Counted from the first letter of the stretch, positions 1 to 13,251 are shown. The stretch: 64,000 nt of DNA from Nageia nagi (GCA_050084985.1 JBITNC010000002.1:39184001-39248000), one strand, 5' to 3'. The notes: a model not told the origin generated them from the letters alone. Numbers and translations: made by a program.

Positions 1-3000
1 GGAGGATATCATCAAGAGTACATCATTTGAAATTACATAGTAAATCATGGAGGTTGCCAATTCATTCTTTGTATTGTATGCCTCTAGTGCCTTCTCATCT
101 ATAGGAGGTACAAGGTTCTTAGTCATAGTTTACCATAGTTTCTTTTCCTATAATTTAGCTTTCATCCAAGGTTCCTAAATCCCATAGTTGAAACCATCAA
201 AAATGTGTTTGGGTAAAAAATATTCTTCCATTTTCTATATAAAAAAGATCTGAAGTAATAAGCATATGTTTTCAATAATCCAAGTAAATAATATATGTTA
301 CATTTAACACTAAATACATGCTTGATTTGATTCATAAGTGAAAATGCAAATAATAACCCATGTACACAAATACAACATTTCTCATCTCAAGAACCATAGA
401 TGTAGAGTGACATTATTGAAGCTTATTTTCTTGTCTAAAATTAGGCCTTCACTTGGATACCCATACAAGAGGAACCTAGGTCCTACCAATTTTCAACCAA
501 TTCCCCTTAAGCAGTAATATATTCTCACAAGGAGAAGTACTAGCCATTTTCTAAGGTTCTAACATTTATTAGATTGACCAAATTATTAATCTTGATTAGG
601 TTTCAAGTTATCCTCCTAGGTTATTAGGATAATTCCTGAATGGACATGATCACTACACACATACATGTCCATATATTGGAGTTAAATCTAGACCAATAGA
701 GGACTTAGGGGAAATTAAGCAGTATGAACTTTTCATCACTTGGATCATCAGACTTAAAGGTTTCAGTCCACCTATCCTCACCTCATGGCTCTCCAAACAA
801 ATCATGTTGCAGAATGTAAATGCAAATGTGTTCATTTTAGGGGGTTGATCATATCAATGTTTGCATTTTTGTTGGTATAAGTAAATAAATCAAAACTTAA
901 AATATAAAATAAAAGAGCATAATTCAAACATCATCCATTCAATAACTTAAAACCTAAGTGTCCAATGGGTTTTGTTTACTAACCCTTAAAGGACATCTTT
1001 ACATCAATCCTTATTTTGCACAAGTCTATTAACTTTACATAAGAACATGCATCAATCCTATAAGTATAAGTATGCATCATTAACTTAAAGAAGTATGCAT
1101 CAATTCAAAAAAAATTAGGCATGCATTATTTCTTCATAAGAACTAGAATTTAAGCAGCATAATCATGCATTTTTAAGTCATAAGCATGCATCTTCAAAAA
1201 TTTTAAGTCCTAAGCATGCATTTATTAACTTAAAAATTTTAATTAATAGGCATAAGCATTAATATTAAGCATACATTACTTTAACTTAAAAGTATGCATT
1301 TAAGTAAGTTAAAAAAATGCTCTTTTTAACTTTAACAATTTTTAAGTAAAGAAATACATTTTTTATCTTAAAAAATTAAAATATTAAGCATACTTATTAG
1401 CTTAAAAAAAATTCTAAGCATGTCTTATAAACTTAAAAATAAATACCTAAAAAAAATATATATGCAAAAAATTAAATCAAATACTCACATCTTGCTCCCT
1501 TTTGATTTAAAACACAAGAGCCCTTAAAAAAAATTAGGTATGGAAAATTAGTACACTAGTGGAAAAACATGAGGGCATGAGGTAGGAATTCATTGAAAAA
1601 AAAAGAAGGCACTAGAAACAAAGAAGGGACAAATTCCATTGGATGCAAGGAGGGTGCATGATAGTTAAACATAGAGTAGAGGGGGGGTGGTGACAAAAAA
1701 GCAAACATGTGTAGAAAGGAGAAGCAAAGAAAAATTGCATGGCATGCATGTGATTCCCATTGGTCAAAGGCCTATAGAGGCCATGAGGGAGGGCATGGAG
1801 AGAGGGGCGATGAACAAAGAAGAGCTTGCAACCATGAACACAACCATAAGGAGGGATCCATGAGTAGGGAGAACATGCTATGAAAATGGAATGGCTGTAC
1901 AAGTTCAAGGACTATAAGGAGACAATGAGATGCAATAGTCAAGCATAGTGCTAAATGCATCAATTTCGGCACCCCTAACATCATGATGAAGAAGTGGTAA
2001 CCTACACATGGCCTCTTGAACGGTAAATAGCCTCTTGAACCCCATGAAAGGAGAAGTGATAAACAAGGGCCAATGGGGAGAAAAAGGCATGGTGGGGTAT
2101 CCTGGTCAAATGAAATAGAATGGAGAAGGGCAACCATGGAGGTTTGAAAAATGTTGGTAAGGGTGAGAGCATGGCTAGGCAAGCTAGAGCAGATGGAGGC
2201 ATGAGCAAATGCATGGAAGCATCATAGGTAGGCATGGCACTATAGTCCACAAGAGGGTGCACACCACCAAATCTATGCACCTTGCATACCATCCTCAAAG
2301 GTAAGCAACGAGGGAGGGGATCACCTAGATAGCCTAGATCACCTAGATAGCCTACATATCTATGTAGTGAGTCAAGATCCAATGGTTTTAGCAATGTGCA
2401 TTGGTGAAAGAATTAGATAGGAAGGCGATAGAAAGAAGGCTAGGCAGATGATGCCTACAAGGAGCCGAGGTGATGGGGGAGGAATAGTGAAGGGGAAGGT
2501 CACCATGCATTATTTTTTTGTTTTTTTCATTTGTAAAAAAATATAGATATATAGGCCACCCATACAATACTAAAAATATTTTGTTTTATTGTTTATTTAA
2601 ACTTTCTCCCTCCAACTATAGTAATAATTATACTTGCAAAAAATAATTGTGAGGAAAAACAATATTTGTATATTAAAGCAATAAACCTTTCCTTGTGATT
2701 TCTAACAATATTTTAAAAAAAATATTCCTTAAAAAAAATATTGTATCAAATTTATCATATCATTTTATTTTGTAATCAAAATTGCATATACTAACCCCAA
2801 TTTGTAATAAAATATGGTAGTAATTTAAAAAAAAAAAAAAAACATTGCAAGTATCATAAGGGGTTAGAAACAAGAATTGCACTTAGTTAGGCATATCTTG
2901 TAAATAAAAATAAAAAATAACTAACATATAAAGAATAACATGTTAGTATCCAAATTTAATACTTTAACAATAACCAAGAAGGAATGATATTATACCTTTG

Positions 3001-3094
3001 CATAGTGTTACCTCAACAAAAATAGTGTCCAAACCAAGAAGAAGAGCTTCCAAACCAAAAATGTGAAGATGAGTTCCAACGTCGCTTTGATACA
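1..3094 (-). mobile_element. Internal region of a non-coding (LARD-like) LTR element
   Basis: This stretch lies inside the element whose reverse-strand LTR is at 3095-3574. No reading frame resembles gag or pol. Positions about 440-700 match the reverse complement of about 39300-39560, at a comparable distance from the LTR of a second copy that starts at 35769, so both belong to one family. Between about 1600 and 2500 the plus strand is purine-rich, so the transcript strand is CT-rich; open frames there are by-products of skewed composition. The second LTR must lie left of the window. The non-coding call rests on the absence of recognisable motifs, not on a search. Confidence 0.55.
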
Positions 3095-3095
3095 A
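3084..3095 (-). promoter_or_regulatory. Primer binding site, degenerate
   Basis: Reads TTGTATCAAAGC on the minus strand, close to TGGTATCAGAGC, the usual plant initiator-methionine tRNA complement. It sits directly inside the LTR. The counterpart in the second copy is TTAGTATTAGAT at 36261-36272. Confidence 0.55.
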
Positions 3096-3574
3096 AATAA
3101 AAGAATTGAACTATAATAAGAATAATATTAAACTACCAAGATCATATGAAAACTCATAATTACATCCAACAAATACACAAAGCAATCTTAGAACACAAGA
3201 TGTAAAGTGGTTCCTCCAACTAGGAGTACATCTACTAACTAGATCTTTACTTTTTTCACAAATACAACTCTCTTACAATCCTCTTAATCTCAAATCCTAC
3301 ACTTGTATCTTATAGCATAACCTTACTCCAAAATTGTTGTATTAATATAAAGCGAGAGCCTTCTATTTATAGGCCAAAATCCCTCTTTGGATTACCTAAG
3401 CATGACATGCACATCTTTGACCCAAGATGCATGCTCATGACTTGGAGTGTAGGACAAGTTACATTATTATATTCACTAAAATATTTAAGGTATAAAATAA
3501 TACTCTTAAGTATTAGTGAATTTATATAGAATATTTAATATAAACTTTACAATAATGCATTATACATTCCAACA
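3095..3574 (-). mobile_element. LTR (5' LTR, reverse strand) of the LARD-like element
   Basis: Read on the minus strand it opens TGTTGGAATGTATAATG, the same opening as the LTR at 35769. A TATA box (CTATAAATAG) corresponds to plus positions 3362-3372. The two LTRs share further blocks, including AACTTGTCCTAC and GGAACCACTTTACAT. A degenerate initiator-tRNA-Met primer site (TTGTATCAAAGC, minus strand, 3084-3095) follows, so this is a 5' LTR and the internal region runs leftward. The inner boundary is uncertain by a few bases. The element interrupts the chromovirus pol that continues at 3575. Confidence 0.75.
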
Positions 3575-3604
3575 GATTAGTCATCCTAGAAAAAGGAGAT
3601 TTAA

Positions 3605-4500
3605 GAAGTTTAATCCTACAAGAAGCCCATTGTTCTCCATATGTAACACATTTAGGAGGTACAAAAATGAAAAAAGACTTGAAATAAAAATTATACTAGG
3701 ATGGAATGATGAAATATATAACATATTTTATGGCAAGATGCCTAGAATGTTAAAAAGTAAAAGTGGAACATCAACATCTAGGTGGATATCAATATCCCCA
3801 CAATACTCTGACATAAAAATGCCAAGTGATTTCAATATATTTTATAGTTGGTTTGTCAAAAACTAAATTTTATCATGACTCCATATTGGTTTTCATTGAT
3901 AAGTTAACCAAGGTTGCTCATTTTATAATTGGTAACACCACAAATGATGCCCTTATAGTAGCCAATAAGTTTGCACATGAAATCTTTAGATAACATGGAT
4001 TTCTTGAAGTGATAATCTTAGATAGGGATTCTAAATTCACTTCCATATTTTGGAAATCATTGCATAAGGCATTGGGTACAAAGTTGAATATGAGCTCAGA
4101 TTATCATCCTAAGATAGATGGGTAGATAGAACATGTAAATAAAGTTCTTAAGGATATGCTCATAATGTATTGCATGGAACGAAAGATCAAAGTAGAAGAT
4201 TATCTTTATTAGTTGAGTTTGAATACAATAGTGGCTATCATTCATCTTTAGGAATGGATCCTTTTGAAGCACTATATAGAAGGAGATGTAGAACTCTTTT
4301 GAATTGGAATAATCAGGAGGATTGGGTGATGATCCAATTGGAAATGTTAAAACTAATGGAGGAACAACTCAAGTCCCTTTGATAAAAGTTGAAGGAAGTT
4401 GCTAATTGATAAAATAGTTATACTGATTTAAAGATAACTTCTTAAGAATTTGTTATGGGTGATAAGTTCTTTTTATGAGATCAACCCATTAAGAGTGCTA
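3605..4500 (+). pseudogene. Tekay/Del-like chromovirus integrase, decayed
   Basis: This is the 3' part of a Ty3/gypsy pol whose integrase would have inserted cDNA into chromatin. The readable frame (phase of CAT at 3628) shows the zinc-binding domain near 3628-3770, with HLGGTKM and then ARCLEC, the CxxC of the HHCC motif. The catalytic core follows: VFIDKLTKVAHF (the family's VVDRLTK block) near 3890-3925, LDRDSKF near 4018-4040 (second catalytic Asp), and SDYHPKIDG near 4098-4125, followed by a stop where Gln stands in active relatives. Several in-frame stops and phase changes make it dead. It begins abruptly at 3575, where the LARD-like LTR cuts it; RT and gag should lie left of the window. 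The 116-codon open frame at 3516-3866 is in another phase and is not the gene. Confidence 0.8.
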
Positions 4501-4843
4501 TAAAGTCAACTAAGTTGGATCCTTGATTTATTGGTCCTTTTGAAATTATTAAAAAGAAGAGACGAGTAGCCTACAAACTTACCTTACCACCAAGTTTGTC
4601 CAAAATACATGATGTCTTTCATGTCTCCTTGTTACAAAAGTATGTTGCTAACCCTTCTCATGTTTTGGATTTCATTGATTTGCAGATGTTAGAACCTCAT
4701 GCAATTGAAATACTTTCTATCAAGATCTTAGCTTTTAGGACTAGGAATCTAAGAAATAGAGAAAATAATGAATGTCTAATCCAATGGGACAAGTATTCTG
4801 AATCATATTCCACATGGGAAGATACAACTACTATGAAAAGATA
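4501..4843 (+). pseudogene. Integrase C-terminus with chromodomain (chromovirus)
   Basis: This is the C-terminal tail of the integrase at 3605-4500. Near 4530-4560 the GPFEII stretch marks the GPY/F module. It is followed by the linker IHDVFHVSLL typical of chromovirus integrases, then a chromodomain ending in CLIQWDKYSE and STWED (about 4770-4830). Chromodomains of this class bind modified histone H3 tails and are thought to steer integration to heterochromatin. The open part runs 4596-4844; a TAA follows. It lies about 95 bp upstream of the PPT and the long LTR, the expected order for Tekay/Del elements. The clade call rests on the long LTR and this architecture rather than on a tree. Confidence 0.8.
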
Positions 4844-4920
4844 ATTCCCATATTTATTAGTCTAGGTATGTGAAACATTTATTAAGGTTATGTTTGTATG
4901 CAAGAACATAGAGGACTATT

Positions 4921-4939
4921 CCCTTTTAAGGGGGGTGTA
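4921..4939 (+). promoter_or_regulatory. Polypurine tract of the Tekay-like element
   Basis: The run TTTTAAGGGGGGTGTA directly precedes TGTCATGATCC, the LTR start. A purine run at this place primes plus-strand DNA synthesis. Confidence 0.65.
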
Positions 4940-5770
4940 TGTCATGATCCACCTCAAGACACTATTTAACCTTGAGTATCATCAAGGATTTGAATGGATT
5001 ATGTTTGAATAATGCTATGGTAATGACAAGTTTGATAAGGTAATATGTATCATTTATGATAATTTGATGTTGGCTTTAAGATATTTTGACATAGGTCACC
5101 TCGAGATGGAGAAGCAAACCAAAGACCCTAAGGACCAAAGGTAAATTGGTGACAAGAATGTAATGGTAAGAGGAGGAAATGATTATCATTGAATTGATAA
5201 CACACCCTATGACCATCATAAATCATGTAATTTCATGTAGAATAATTGCTATGACTATCAATTTCTCAATAAAATTATGTTTGCTAGTGTGTGTGAATTA
5301 ATATTACCCTTCAGGACAAGATGAGCATCACAAGTAAAGGTGTGTTTTTCTTATTTTATGTTTTTGAAATTCAAATTTAAAATGGAGGGAAAAAGCAATA
5401 TACATTATTTAAATTTGAAAACTTATATAAGGTTAAAAAAGTAAATTTTATAAAAAAAATTAATTAAAATGAGTGCCCATACTATTACCACATGAGGTTA
5501 ATAGTAAAAACACTATTATAAAAAGACTAAGGCCACTTTGTGGTGTTACAAGATATTTAATGGGTAGGAAAATAATGGAGTAATGACTCTAGTTAGTTTT
5601 TTTTCCTATGTTAAGTATGGATAATAGTTGACACTAGTTTCTTAGTTAATAAAAAAGGTCCCAAGGTATTTAATACCATTTCAATCATTAACAACTTTAA
5701 GCAAACCTACCTTAAAAATTATTAAAGGTGTGAGGAGATATCCATTTGGACACACTTGGACCTCCTTGGC

Positions 5771-5780
5771 TATAAATAAA
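5771..5780 (+). promoter_or_regulatory. TATA box of LTR A
   Basis: TATAAATAAA, about 830 bp into the LTR, in the same context (GGCTATAAATAAAGG) as the box at 6643-6652 of the inserted copy. It is the likely promoter core of this LTR family. Confidence 0.6.
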
Positions 5781-5808
5781 GGGGTGGAACCTTAAGCAAA
5801 ACACCTAC

Positions 5809-5813
5809 CTATG
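5809..5813 (+). repeat. Target site duplication of solo LTR B, left copy
   Basis: CTATG immediately before TGTCATG. The matching copy is at 10406-10410. A perfect 5-bp match is the size made by gypsy integrases. Confidence 0.8.
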
Positions 5814-8800
5814 TGTCATGACCCACCTCAAGCCATTGTTTGACCTCGAGTACCATCAAAGATTTGAATGAATTATGTTTGTATAATAATATGGTAATGA
5901 CAAATTTGATATGTGAATTTATATCATTTATAAAAATTGATGCTAGCTTCAAGATGTTTTGACATAATTCATAGAGTGGAGAAGCAATCCAAAGACCCTT
6001 TGGACCAAAGGTAAATTGGTGATGGGAATAGAAGGATAAGAGGAGGAAATGATTGGTGTTGATTCGCTAACACACCTTATGACCATCATAAATCATGTAG
6101 ATGCATATAAAATAATTGTTGTGATTATTGATTTCTTGATGAAAGTATGTTTGCAAAATTGTGTGGATTAACCTTACTCTACAAGATAAGGTGATTATTG
6201 TAGGTAAAGATGTGTTTTTCCTTGTTTGATATTTTCAAAATTTACATTTTGAAATGGAGGGGAAAAGGGGATATACCTTTAGTTAAATTTGAAAATTATT
6301 ATAAGGTTAGAAAAATAAATTTAATAGGGTAAAAGTTGAATATGAGTGTCCATATTATTACCACATAAGGCTAATAGTAAAAACACTATTAGATAGAGAC
6401 TATGGTCTCTTTATGGTATGACATGATATTTAATAGCTAAGAAAATAATAGAGAAAAGACCCTAATTAGTTTTATATTTTTGTGTAAGATGCGGATAAGG
6501 GTTGGCACTAAGTTGTCAACTAATAAAAAAGATTCCAAAGTACTAAATGCCATTACCATCAGTTTCAACCTTAAGCAAGCCTAACTCAAAATTATTGAAG
6601 GTATGAGGAGACATCCATTTGGACACATTTGAATACCTTTAGCTATAAATAAAGGAGTAGAGCATTGAAAAAATACCAACAACAATGACTTATCTATCTC
6701 TTGTTATTTTCTTTTTGCTTATTCTCAAGCTTGGATTACATGAAGAAAAGAAGTCTCTCTTTTCCTTCTCCAAGTCAAGGTGCATTATTTACATTTTTAA
6801 TATGCCTAAGATAAAGTAGTTCTATTTTAATGTTTTTAAAGAGTTGTATGAAAATATTATTTTTCTAAAGACTCTTGGAATTAATTATTGATAAAGGACT
6901 TATACTAGGTGAAGGGACATATTGATTTATTTATTTGTTGTAATGCACAGAGAGGTTGGTACCATGTATTTTCCTTAAAATTAGAGAGATGGGACCTTAT
7001 TAGCTTTTCTTTACTTAAATTTAGTGATATTTTTGAGGAGACTAGTAAAATATTTTCCTCCTTATGTCCTTCCATGTGAGATTTGGTATATATTGTGAAT
7101 TCATACTAAGCAATTGAGTTTATATACATTTGCATATATGGCTATTTGGGTATTCACTAATATTTAGTGTAAAACTTTTCAATTACTCTTTGATAAATAT
7201 TCATATCTTCTCTTTGAGCCTTACATCATATAAATTGATTAAGAATTATTTCAAATATGTTTGATGATTCTCCATATACTCCTTGTGCACTCCCTTGATT
7301 GTAAATGATGGCATTAACCAAATCTAAAAACTCACCATAGATGGTTATGTGTAATCCATGAATTTTTCTCCACACCTGAGCATTGTGTTCCCTTCTTGTT
7401 TGATCTATGCATCTATCTAAAACTTCATTTTTAAACTACTATTTAGGAACCCTTATCTCCTTCCATCGAGGTGCTCAATGGAAATGAATGGGAAAAGTCT
7501 TTGATACCCTTTTCAACACTTACAAATGCCTCTATTCCTTGCCTACATTGCATCTTATTTTGGAAGAATGCTAACAAATATTACAGAGTTTGATTTTGTA
7601 TTTTCATATTGTAATTCTTTTAGAGATAGCACATGTTTACAATCATTCTACTATCAATTTAGTTAATAAATTTAGTGCTAATTTTGATCTTTATGTATTT
7701 TTAGTGTTTTGCATGTCAAATGCCATAACTATATATATGTATCTTGAAAATCCATTTTTTACTCTTCTTTAATGGATCATCTTACATTCTCTTTACCCTA
7801 CAATATTATATGCTGGAAAAGATATGGTGATTGTTATAAAGTTTGGCTTTACATCTAGATTATCTTGTATGTTCCTTACAATGCATTTTCTAAATAGTTG
7901 TATAATGTCATTGATTTCCCTTGATGGCATATGATGGACCAATACTATAAAAAGTTACAAAGTCTACTTTTGTACTCACGCTACTCCACATAAATGAATT
8001 TCATATTGGATAAGTCCATAGAAATCCCTATCAAGATTTCTGTTTCACCTATCTTATGGAAAGAGAATACTGAGAATAGGCTAGTGTATTATTTTTTCAA
8101 GCTATATATTAGAAAAAAAATGAACAATGTCATCAATTTATTTGATACTCACCTTTAATGAATTCATTCATATTGACTTACATTAAAACAAAAAGGTAAA
8201 AAGGGTAACTAATTGTTAAAGGAAGAATTCTATGTCATAGTTATTTCATAGAATTTATGTGGTTAAATTGTAGAAACAATGTATAATATGTGATCTTTTA
8301 TATTAATTGGTATTCAAAGATTGAATTGGATATTAAAGTTTTATTTTAAAAGAAAATATATATGTATATGTACAAAGGAAGTGAGATGGGAGATTCCAAA
8401 TTGAGTGCTTTTTAATTATTTGAGGATATAGTGATATTAGAAATATGATATGGTTAGAATGTTAGTCAATCAAATTTAATAAGACCAAGTAAGTTAGGTA
8501 TCCCTAGTGGAATAAAAACCCTCATGAGGTCAATAACATAGCCATAAAAGTTAGTTTTTATTTGCATAATGGTAAATAAAAAAGGGTATATCTTGATCCT
8601 CCTCCTTCCTAGTACTTGATCCATCCACCAAGTTCCAAGATGATGTTTGATGTTCAATGCTCATTGCTCAATGAATATTAGAGATACTTGATGCTCATTG
8701 TTTGAAGATCAATGGATGTGTTCCACAACAAACAATAGAATGACTCACTAAATAGCATGTTATACTATATTTGTATTATGAATGGATGATGAATTAACAA

Positions 8801-10405
8801 ATTTATTAAATTGTATTAGCCTTATGATGTATTAATATTTTTGTAATAAGTTATGAAAGTTTTATCATTATATTAGATTTTTATAAATAAAATTATTAGA
8901 TATATTCAATTTTTTTGTAATTAATAATTAATTTAGAAACATTTAGTAAGGATTATTTTATACTTATCTTTTGTTAATATATTACAAAATGAATGTAAGA
9001 TAGATGATTGTACTCTCTCTTTATGAATAGCATTATGATTATTACATAATTAATATTTTGATAAATAGCAGTAAGGATTAATACTTGTTATTGCATGATA
9101 GTAGTGGTATTAGAAAATCGATATAAATAGACTCCTAAAGAAGTAGATGGATTAGATTATCAAACCTGACAAATCCAAAATTATCCCAATAACTTAGAAT
9201 CAACCCTAAACTAGAGTGTAGGTTTCAAATGATAATTTGTGAGCATTTGGGATATCTTAGGGATCCTTCGGATCAAGTTGGATATCAGTGGGACCCCATG
9301 AGATAAATGGAATCATTTAGGATTCTTTTTGGATAGATGTAAGAAATGAAATGAAGAACCTTCGCCAAGTAAACCTACCTTGCTAGATAACAAATAAAAA
9401 GAATATTCTTTGCATGAGGACCACTTAGCATCACATTACTTTTGTAGCAATAGTGGCAAGATTCTCCCTAACAACTTGTCACTTTATGTATTCAAGAGAT
9501 CTTTTAAAAAAGTAAATCCCTATACATGATACAATGTGTATGGGATAAAATAAGAAAATATGTACCTTCCTTCATAAGCTATAACTAAGACTTTTTAGGT
9601 ACTCCTCATGGGTAAGGATGAATGGTGTTAAATCTTAGAACATGTCTTATACGCACTTCACTATATGAAAATATTAGTATATGGTCACTAGGACATAGGT
9701 GGTTCTTTTGTCAACACATTTAAAAATATATTAAACTAAATGACTACTCAAAGATATTATTTAATATCCATGGATCCCCAAGTTATGGGCACAAAGATGT
9801 CAAACCACATGGTGGGACTAGTCGGTAGCTATGGGCAGGTTAGTACTCATATTCTCTGACAGGTGAGTCAGGTGGGGATAGCAATTGAAAAAACTACTAT
9901 TACTAGGTGAGGGTAATTAGTAGTCATATCACTTGTAGTTAGCAAATAGGGATATGATGATTGTTCCATAGGTGATGCTACCTACTCATAAGGAAGCTTA
10001 CCTATGACAAGTTAACTACTCCTATGAGATAGAGAGTTATCATCAAGATACGATGACTAACTTGGTGGAAGTGCAATCTCTTGGGTTTTATGGGCCTTGA
10101 GTAGAAAACCACTACATCATAATCAAAAAGCCTATTGCACATGAGATGTGGAATAGGAATGGTGAGGTTACTTTTGAGGCATCTTTTCAATAGGGTGAGT
10201 GTTGAAAAGTGAACAAAAAAAAAATTATTAGGGTTGGTTACCCCAAGTTCTTGGCCAATCTTGCCATGTGAGTGTTGAACTAGCTAACGGCATATCAAAC
10301 TCATGTGCGATCACCTGGTTCATTCCTAGATCATTTGAGTGTTATAAAAAAAAATTATGTTAAAAATTAGAGCTTTGGTTGATGAAAATTAGTGGATGCA
10401 TTACA
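5814..10405 (+). mobile_element. Solo LTR of the Tekay-like family (LTR B)
   Basis: It opens TGTCATGACCC and ends GGATGCATTACA, with the 5-bp duplication CTATG on each side. Its first about 870 bp match LTR A 4940-5813 and its last about 1.9 kb match 11430-13251. No PBS, PPT or pol lies inside, so it is a solo LTR left by LTR-LTR recombination. At 4592 bp it is longer than LTR A (about 3.7 kb in two pieces). Much of the extra length is in about 7080-8460, which I could not match to LTR A and which might be a further insertion. Short open frames inside, such as 7590-7772 and 10002-10190, have no recognisable product. Confidence 0.85.
6643..6652 (+). promoter_or_regulatory. TATA box of LTR B
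   Basis: CTATAAATAA in the context AGCTATAAATAAAGGAG, at the same relative place as the box in LTR A (about 830 bp from the LTR start). Confidence 0.6.
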
Positions 10406-10410
10406 CTATG
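10406..10410 (+). repeat. Target site duplication of solo LTR B, right copy
   Basis: CTATG immediately after GGATGCATTACA. It pairs with 5809-5813. Confidence 0.8.
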
Positions 10411-13251
10411 TATCTTTTATTATTTCATTCTTGTTATTCTCAAGCTTGATGTAGAGTTATGTGAAGAAAAGAAGTTTATCTTCCCTCTTCAATTCAAGAT
10501 GCATTCTTTTACTTTTTTTATCTAATTAAAGTAGTCCTACTTTTAAGTATTTAATGATTTGTATGAAAGTAAATAAGTTTATTTTCTTTTGTTATTCTCC
10601 CTTTATTTATATGTAAGGGTGAAAATTTTCATGTACAAATTATATTATCTTTTATGATATTTTAAGGAGACTACTCAAATATTTTATCTTATGCTTTTAG
10701 TTATATTTTAATTAATTTATTTTAACATTATTTTTATTAAATTCCTAATATGATGTTTATCATAATGTTTGATAAAGTTTCATAGAATTAAATGTTGTTA
10801 GAAGTGTTGTACCATTTGAAGAGACATAGTGGTTATTTTTTTAAAAGGTTGGTACCATGTCATTTTCTTTAAAAAATAAAGAAGTAGGATTTTATTTTGT
10901 TATTCTCTCTTTATTTAGATGTAGGGGTAGAAAATTTCATGTATAAATTGTATTACGTATTTTATGATATTTTAAGAAGACTAGTCAAATATTTCTCCTT
11001 ATGCCTTTAGCTAGAGTTTAATAAATTTATTTTAACATAAATTTTATTAAAGTCCTAATATGATGTTTGTAATTTTAGTAAATAAATATTGTTAAATTCA
11101 TGTGAAAGTGGAGAAATATGAATTAATAAAATATATTTCCTTGTTATTATCTAAGTTTTTCAATTAAACTAATTAGTATCTAATGAGGTGATAAGTTATG
11201 GTTAATATTTTTAATAAGTAATTCAAGAACTCTTTAGAATCTTGTATTAAATAAACTATGGTTTTAAGATTATGATTTTGGTATAATGTTTAGTAAACTA
11301 ATTCATATGGTACCAATTGTGTACATTAATTATTAAGGTATCCAAGACCTCATTATGAATGATTTAATTATTTAACATGGATTAATTATAGGGTAAGTAA
11401 ATAATAGATTAATGTACATTGACTAAGAAAAGGAGATAATTTCTCCTGAGATCTATAGTTAAATTCATTTGCATAATGGTCAAGTTTTAAAAGGGTTGTA
11501 CTGATCCTCTTCTCTCCTAGTACTTGGTCCACCTACCAAGCTCCAAGGGGATGTTTGATGCTCGTTGCATGAAGATCAATGGAGATGTTAGACAGTTGAC
11601 AAAACAATCAAAATTATATGATATGAATAAATTTTAATTACAAATTCATTGAATATGAAATAGTATGATTTGTTAAAAATATTCCATTAGTGATTAAATG
11701 GGTTGTATTATATCTGAATTATCTTTGTATAATGCATGATTTCTACTTATAATAAATTATGGAAGCTTCAAAGTTTATATTAGGTATTAATTAATGAATT
11801 TTCTAGATTACTTTTTATTTATATGAATTTTAAAAAAATGTTAACATTGTGATTTAATGAGCTTTTTTTAAATTATGGTTATCAAATACTACAATTAGTA
11901 TTGATTGTATGGATTATTAGGAGTAGGAATTACTATTTGTTTCATGAAAATAATTAATGGGTATTACAAATTGATAAAGTAAATGATTTTAACAAAACTT
12001 CTAAAGAAGTAGATTGATTAAAACATAATTCTAATTTAGAATTAGGGTTTTAAAATATAATTTAGGAGTATTTGGAATATTTTAGTGACTCTTGGGATCA
12101 AATTGGGTACAAATGGGACCCAATGGGATTAAATGAGGTTATTTGGGATCCTTTGGGATGAATGCAAGAAAATAATGGATAACCTTTGCCAAGTAATCCT
12201 ATCCTTCTTAATGATAAATAAAATGAATATTTCTTATGTGAGGACCACTTAGCACCATATTACTTTTGTAGCAATAGTGGCTAGACATTATCTCATAACT
12301 TACTGCTTTACGTATGCAGAAGGATTTTTAAAAACTAAAATCATATATAATATATAATGCATATGAGATAAATAGAATTATGTGACTTTTTGAGTAAGCC
12401 TATAACCAAGAATTCCAATGTACACCTCTTGGGAAAAGATGAATGGTGTTAAGCCCTAGAACTTGTATTGTGCATGGTGTCTTGTACCCTCTTCATTATT
12501 TGGAAATGTTAGTTTATGGTTAGTAAGCCATAGGTGGTTCTTTTTGTCAACACATTCAATAATAAATTAGAGTAAACAACCATTTGAGAATAGTTTTTAA
12601 TATCTATGGCTCCCCAAGTTATGGGCATGGGGATGCTAGACCACATGGTGGGCCTAGCCAATAGTTATAGGCAAGCTAGTGACTCATATCCTCTAATAGG
12701 AGAGTCAGGTGTGGATAGTAATTGAAAAAACTAGTATTACTGGGTGAGGGTAACTAATAGTCATACCACTTGTAGTTAGAAGATAGGGGTATGAAAATTG
12801 TTCCATAGATAATGCTACCCACTCATATAGAATTTTTCCTTGGAAAAACTATCTACTCCTATGATATGGAGAGTTATCATCAGGTGATGATGCTAACTTA
12901 GTAAAAATGTGATTCTCAAGTGGTATGGGCCTCAAGTAGAAAATCAATACACTATAATTGGAAAGCTTATTACACATAGGATGTGGAATAAGAATGGTGA
13001 GGTTACCTTTGAGGCATCTTTTTAATAGGGTGAGTGTTGGAGAGTGAACACCAAAAAATTTTATTAGGGTTGGTTACCCCAAGTTCTTGACCAATCTTGC
13101 CATTAGAGTGTTGAACTAGCTAGCAACATTATTAAGCTCATGTGGGATCACCTGGTTCATTGCTAGAATATCAAGTGCTAAACTAAATATATAAAAACAT
13201 TTAGGTCTAAATATTAGGGTTGTAGTTGATGATAATAAGTGGATGCTTACA
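10411..13251 (+). mobile_element. Tekay-like 3' LTR, second segment (LTR A)
   Basis: Continues LTR A after the nested solo LTR and ends GTGGATGCTTACA at 13251, where Athila-like LTR sequence begins. Blocks such as GTACTTGGTCCACC, GGGCTCCCCAAG-like text and GGGTTGGTTACCCCAAG recur in LTR B. Within it, about 10578-10762 and 10887-11068 are an internal near-duplicate 308 bp apart. No coding region is visible. Confidence 0.8.

Larger units (their letters stand above)
4940..5813 (+). mobile_element. Tekay-like 3' LTR, first segment (LTR A)
   Basis: Starts TGTCATGATCC right after the PPT and runs through U3 to a TATA box at 5771-5780, ending ACACCTACCTATG. There it is split by a second LTR of the same family (5814-10405). 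Its continuation at 10411 resumes with the TATCT...CTCAAGCTTG block that follows the TATA box inside the inserted copy. The 5-bp target duplication CTATG is at 5809-5813 and 10406-10410. Confidence 0.85.

Noticed and set aside
1612-2394. Overlapping minus-strand frames of 61-136 codons
   Set aside because: Several overlapping frames are open in the CT-rich transcript strand of the LARD-like interior. No motif and no shared frame with the second copy could be seen.
3516-3866. 116-codon plus-strand open frame as a gene
   Set aside because: The integrase zinc-binding and core motifs of this stretch read in a different phase. The open frame crosses the LTR boundary at 3574 and is a shadow.
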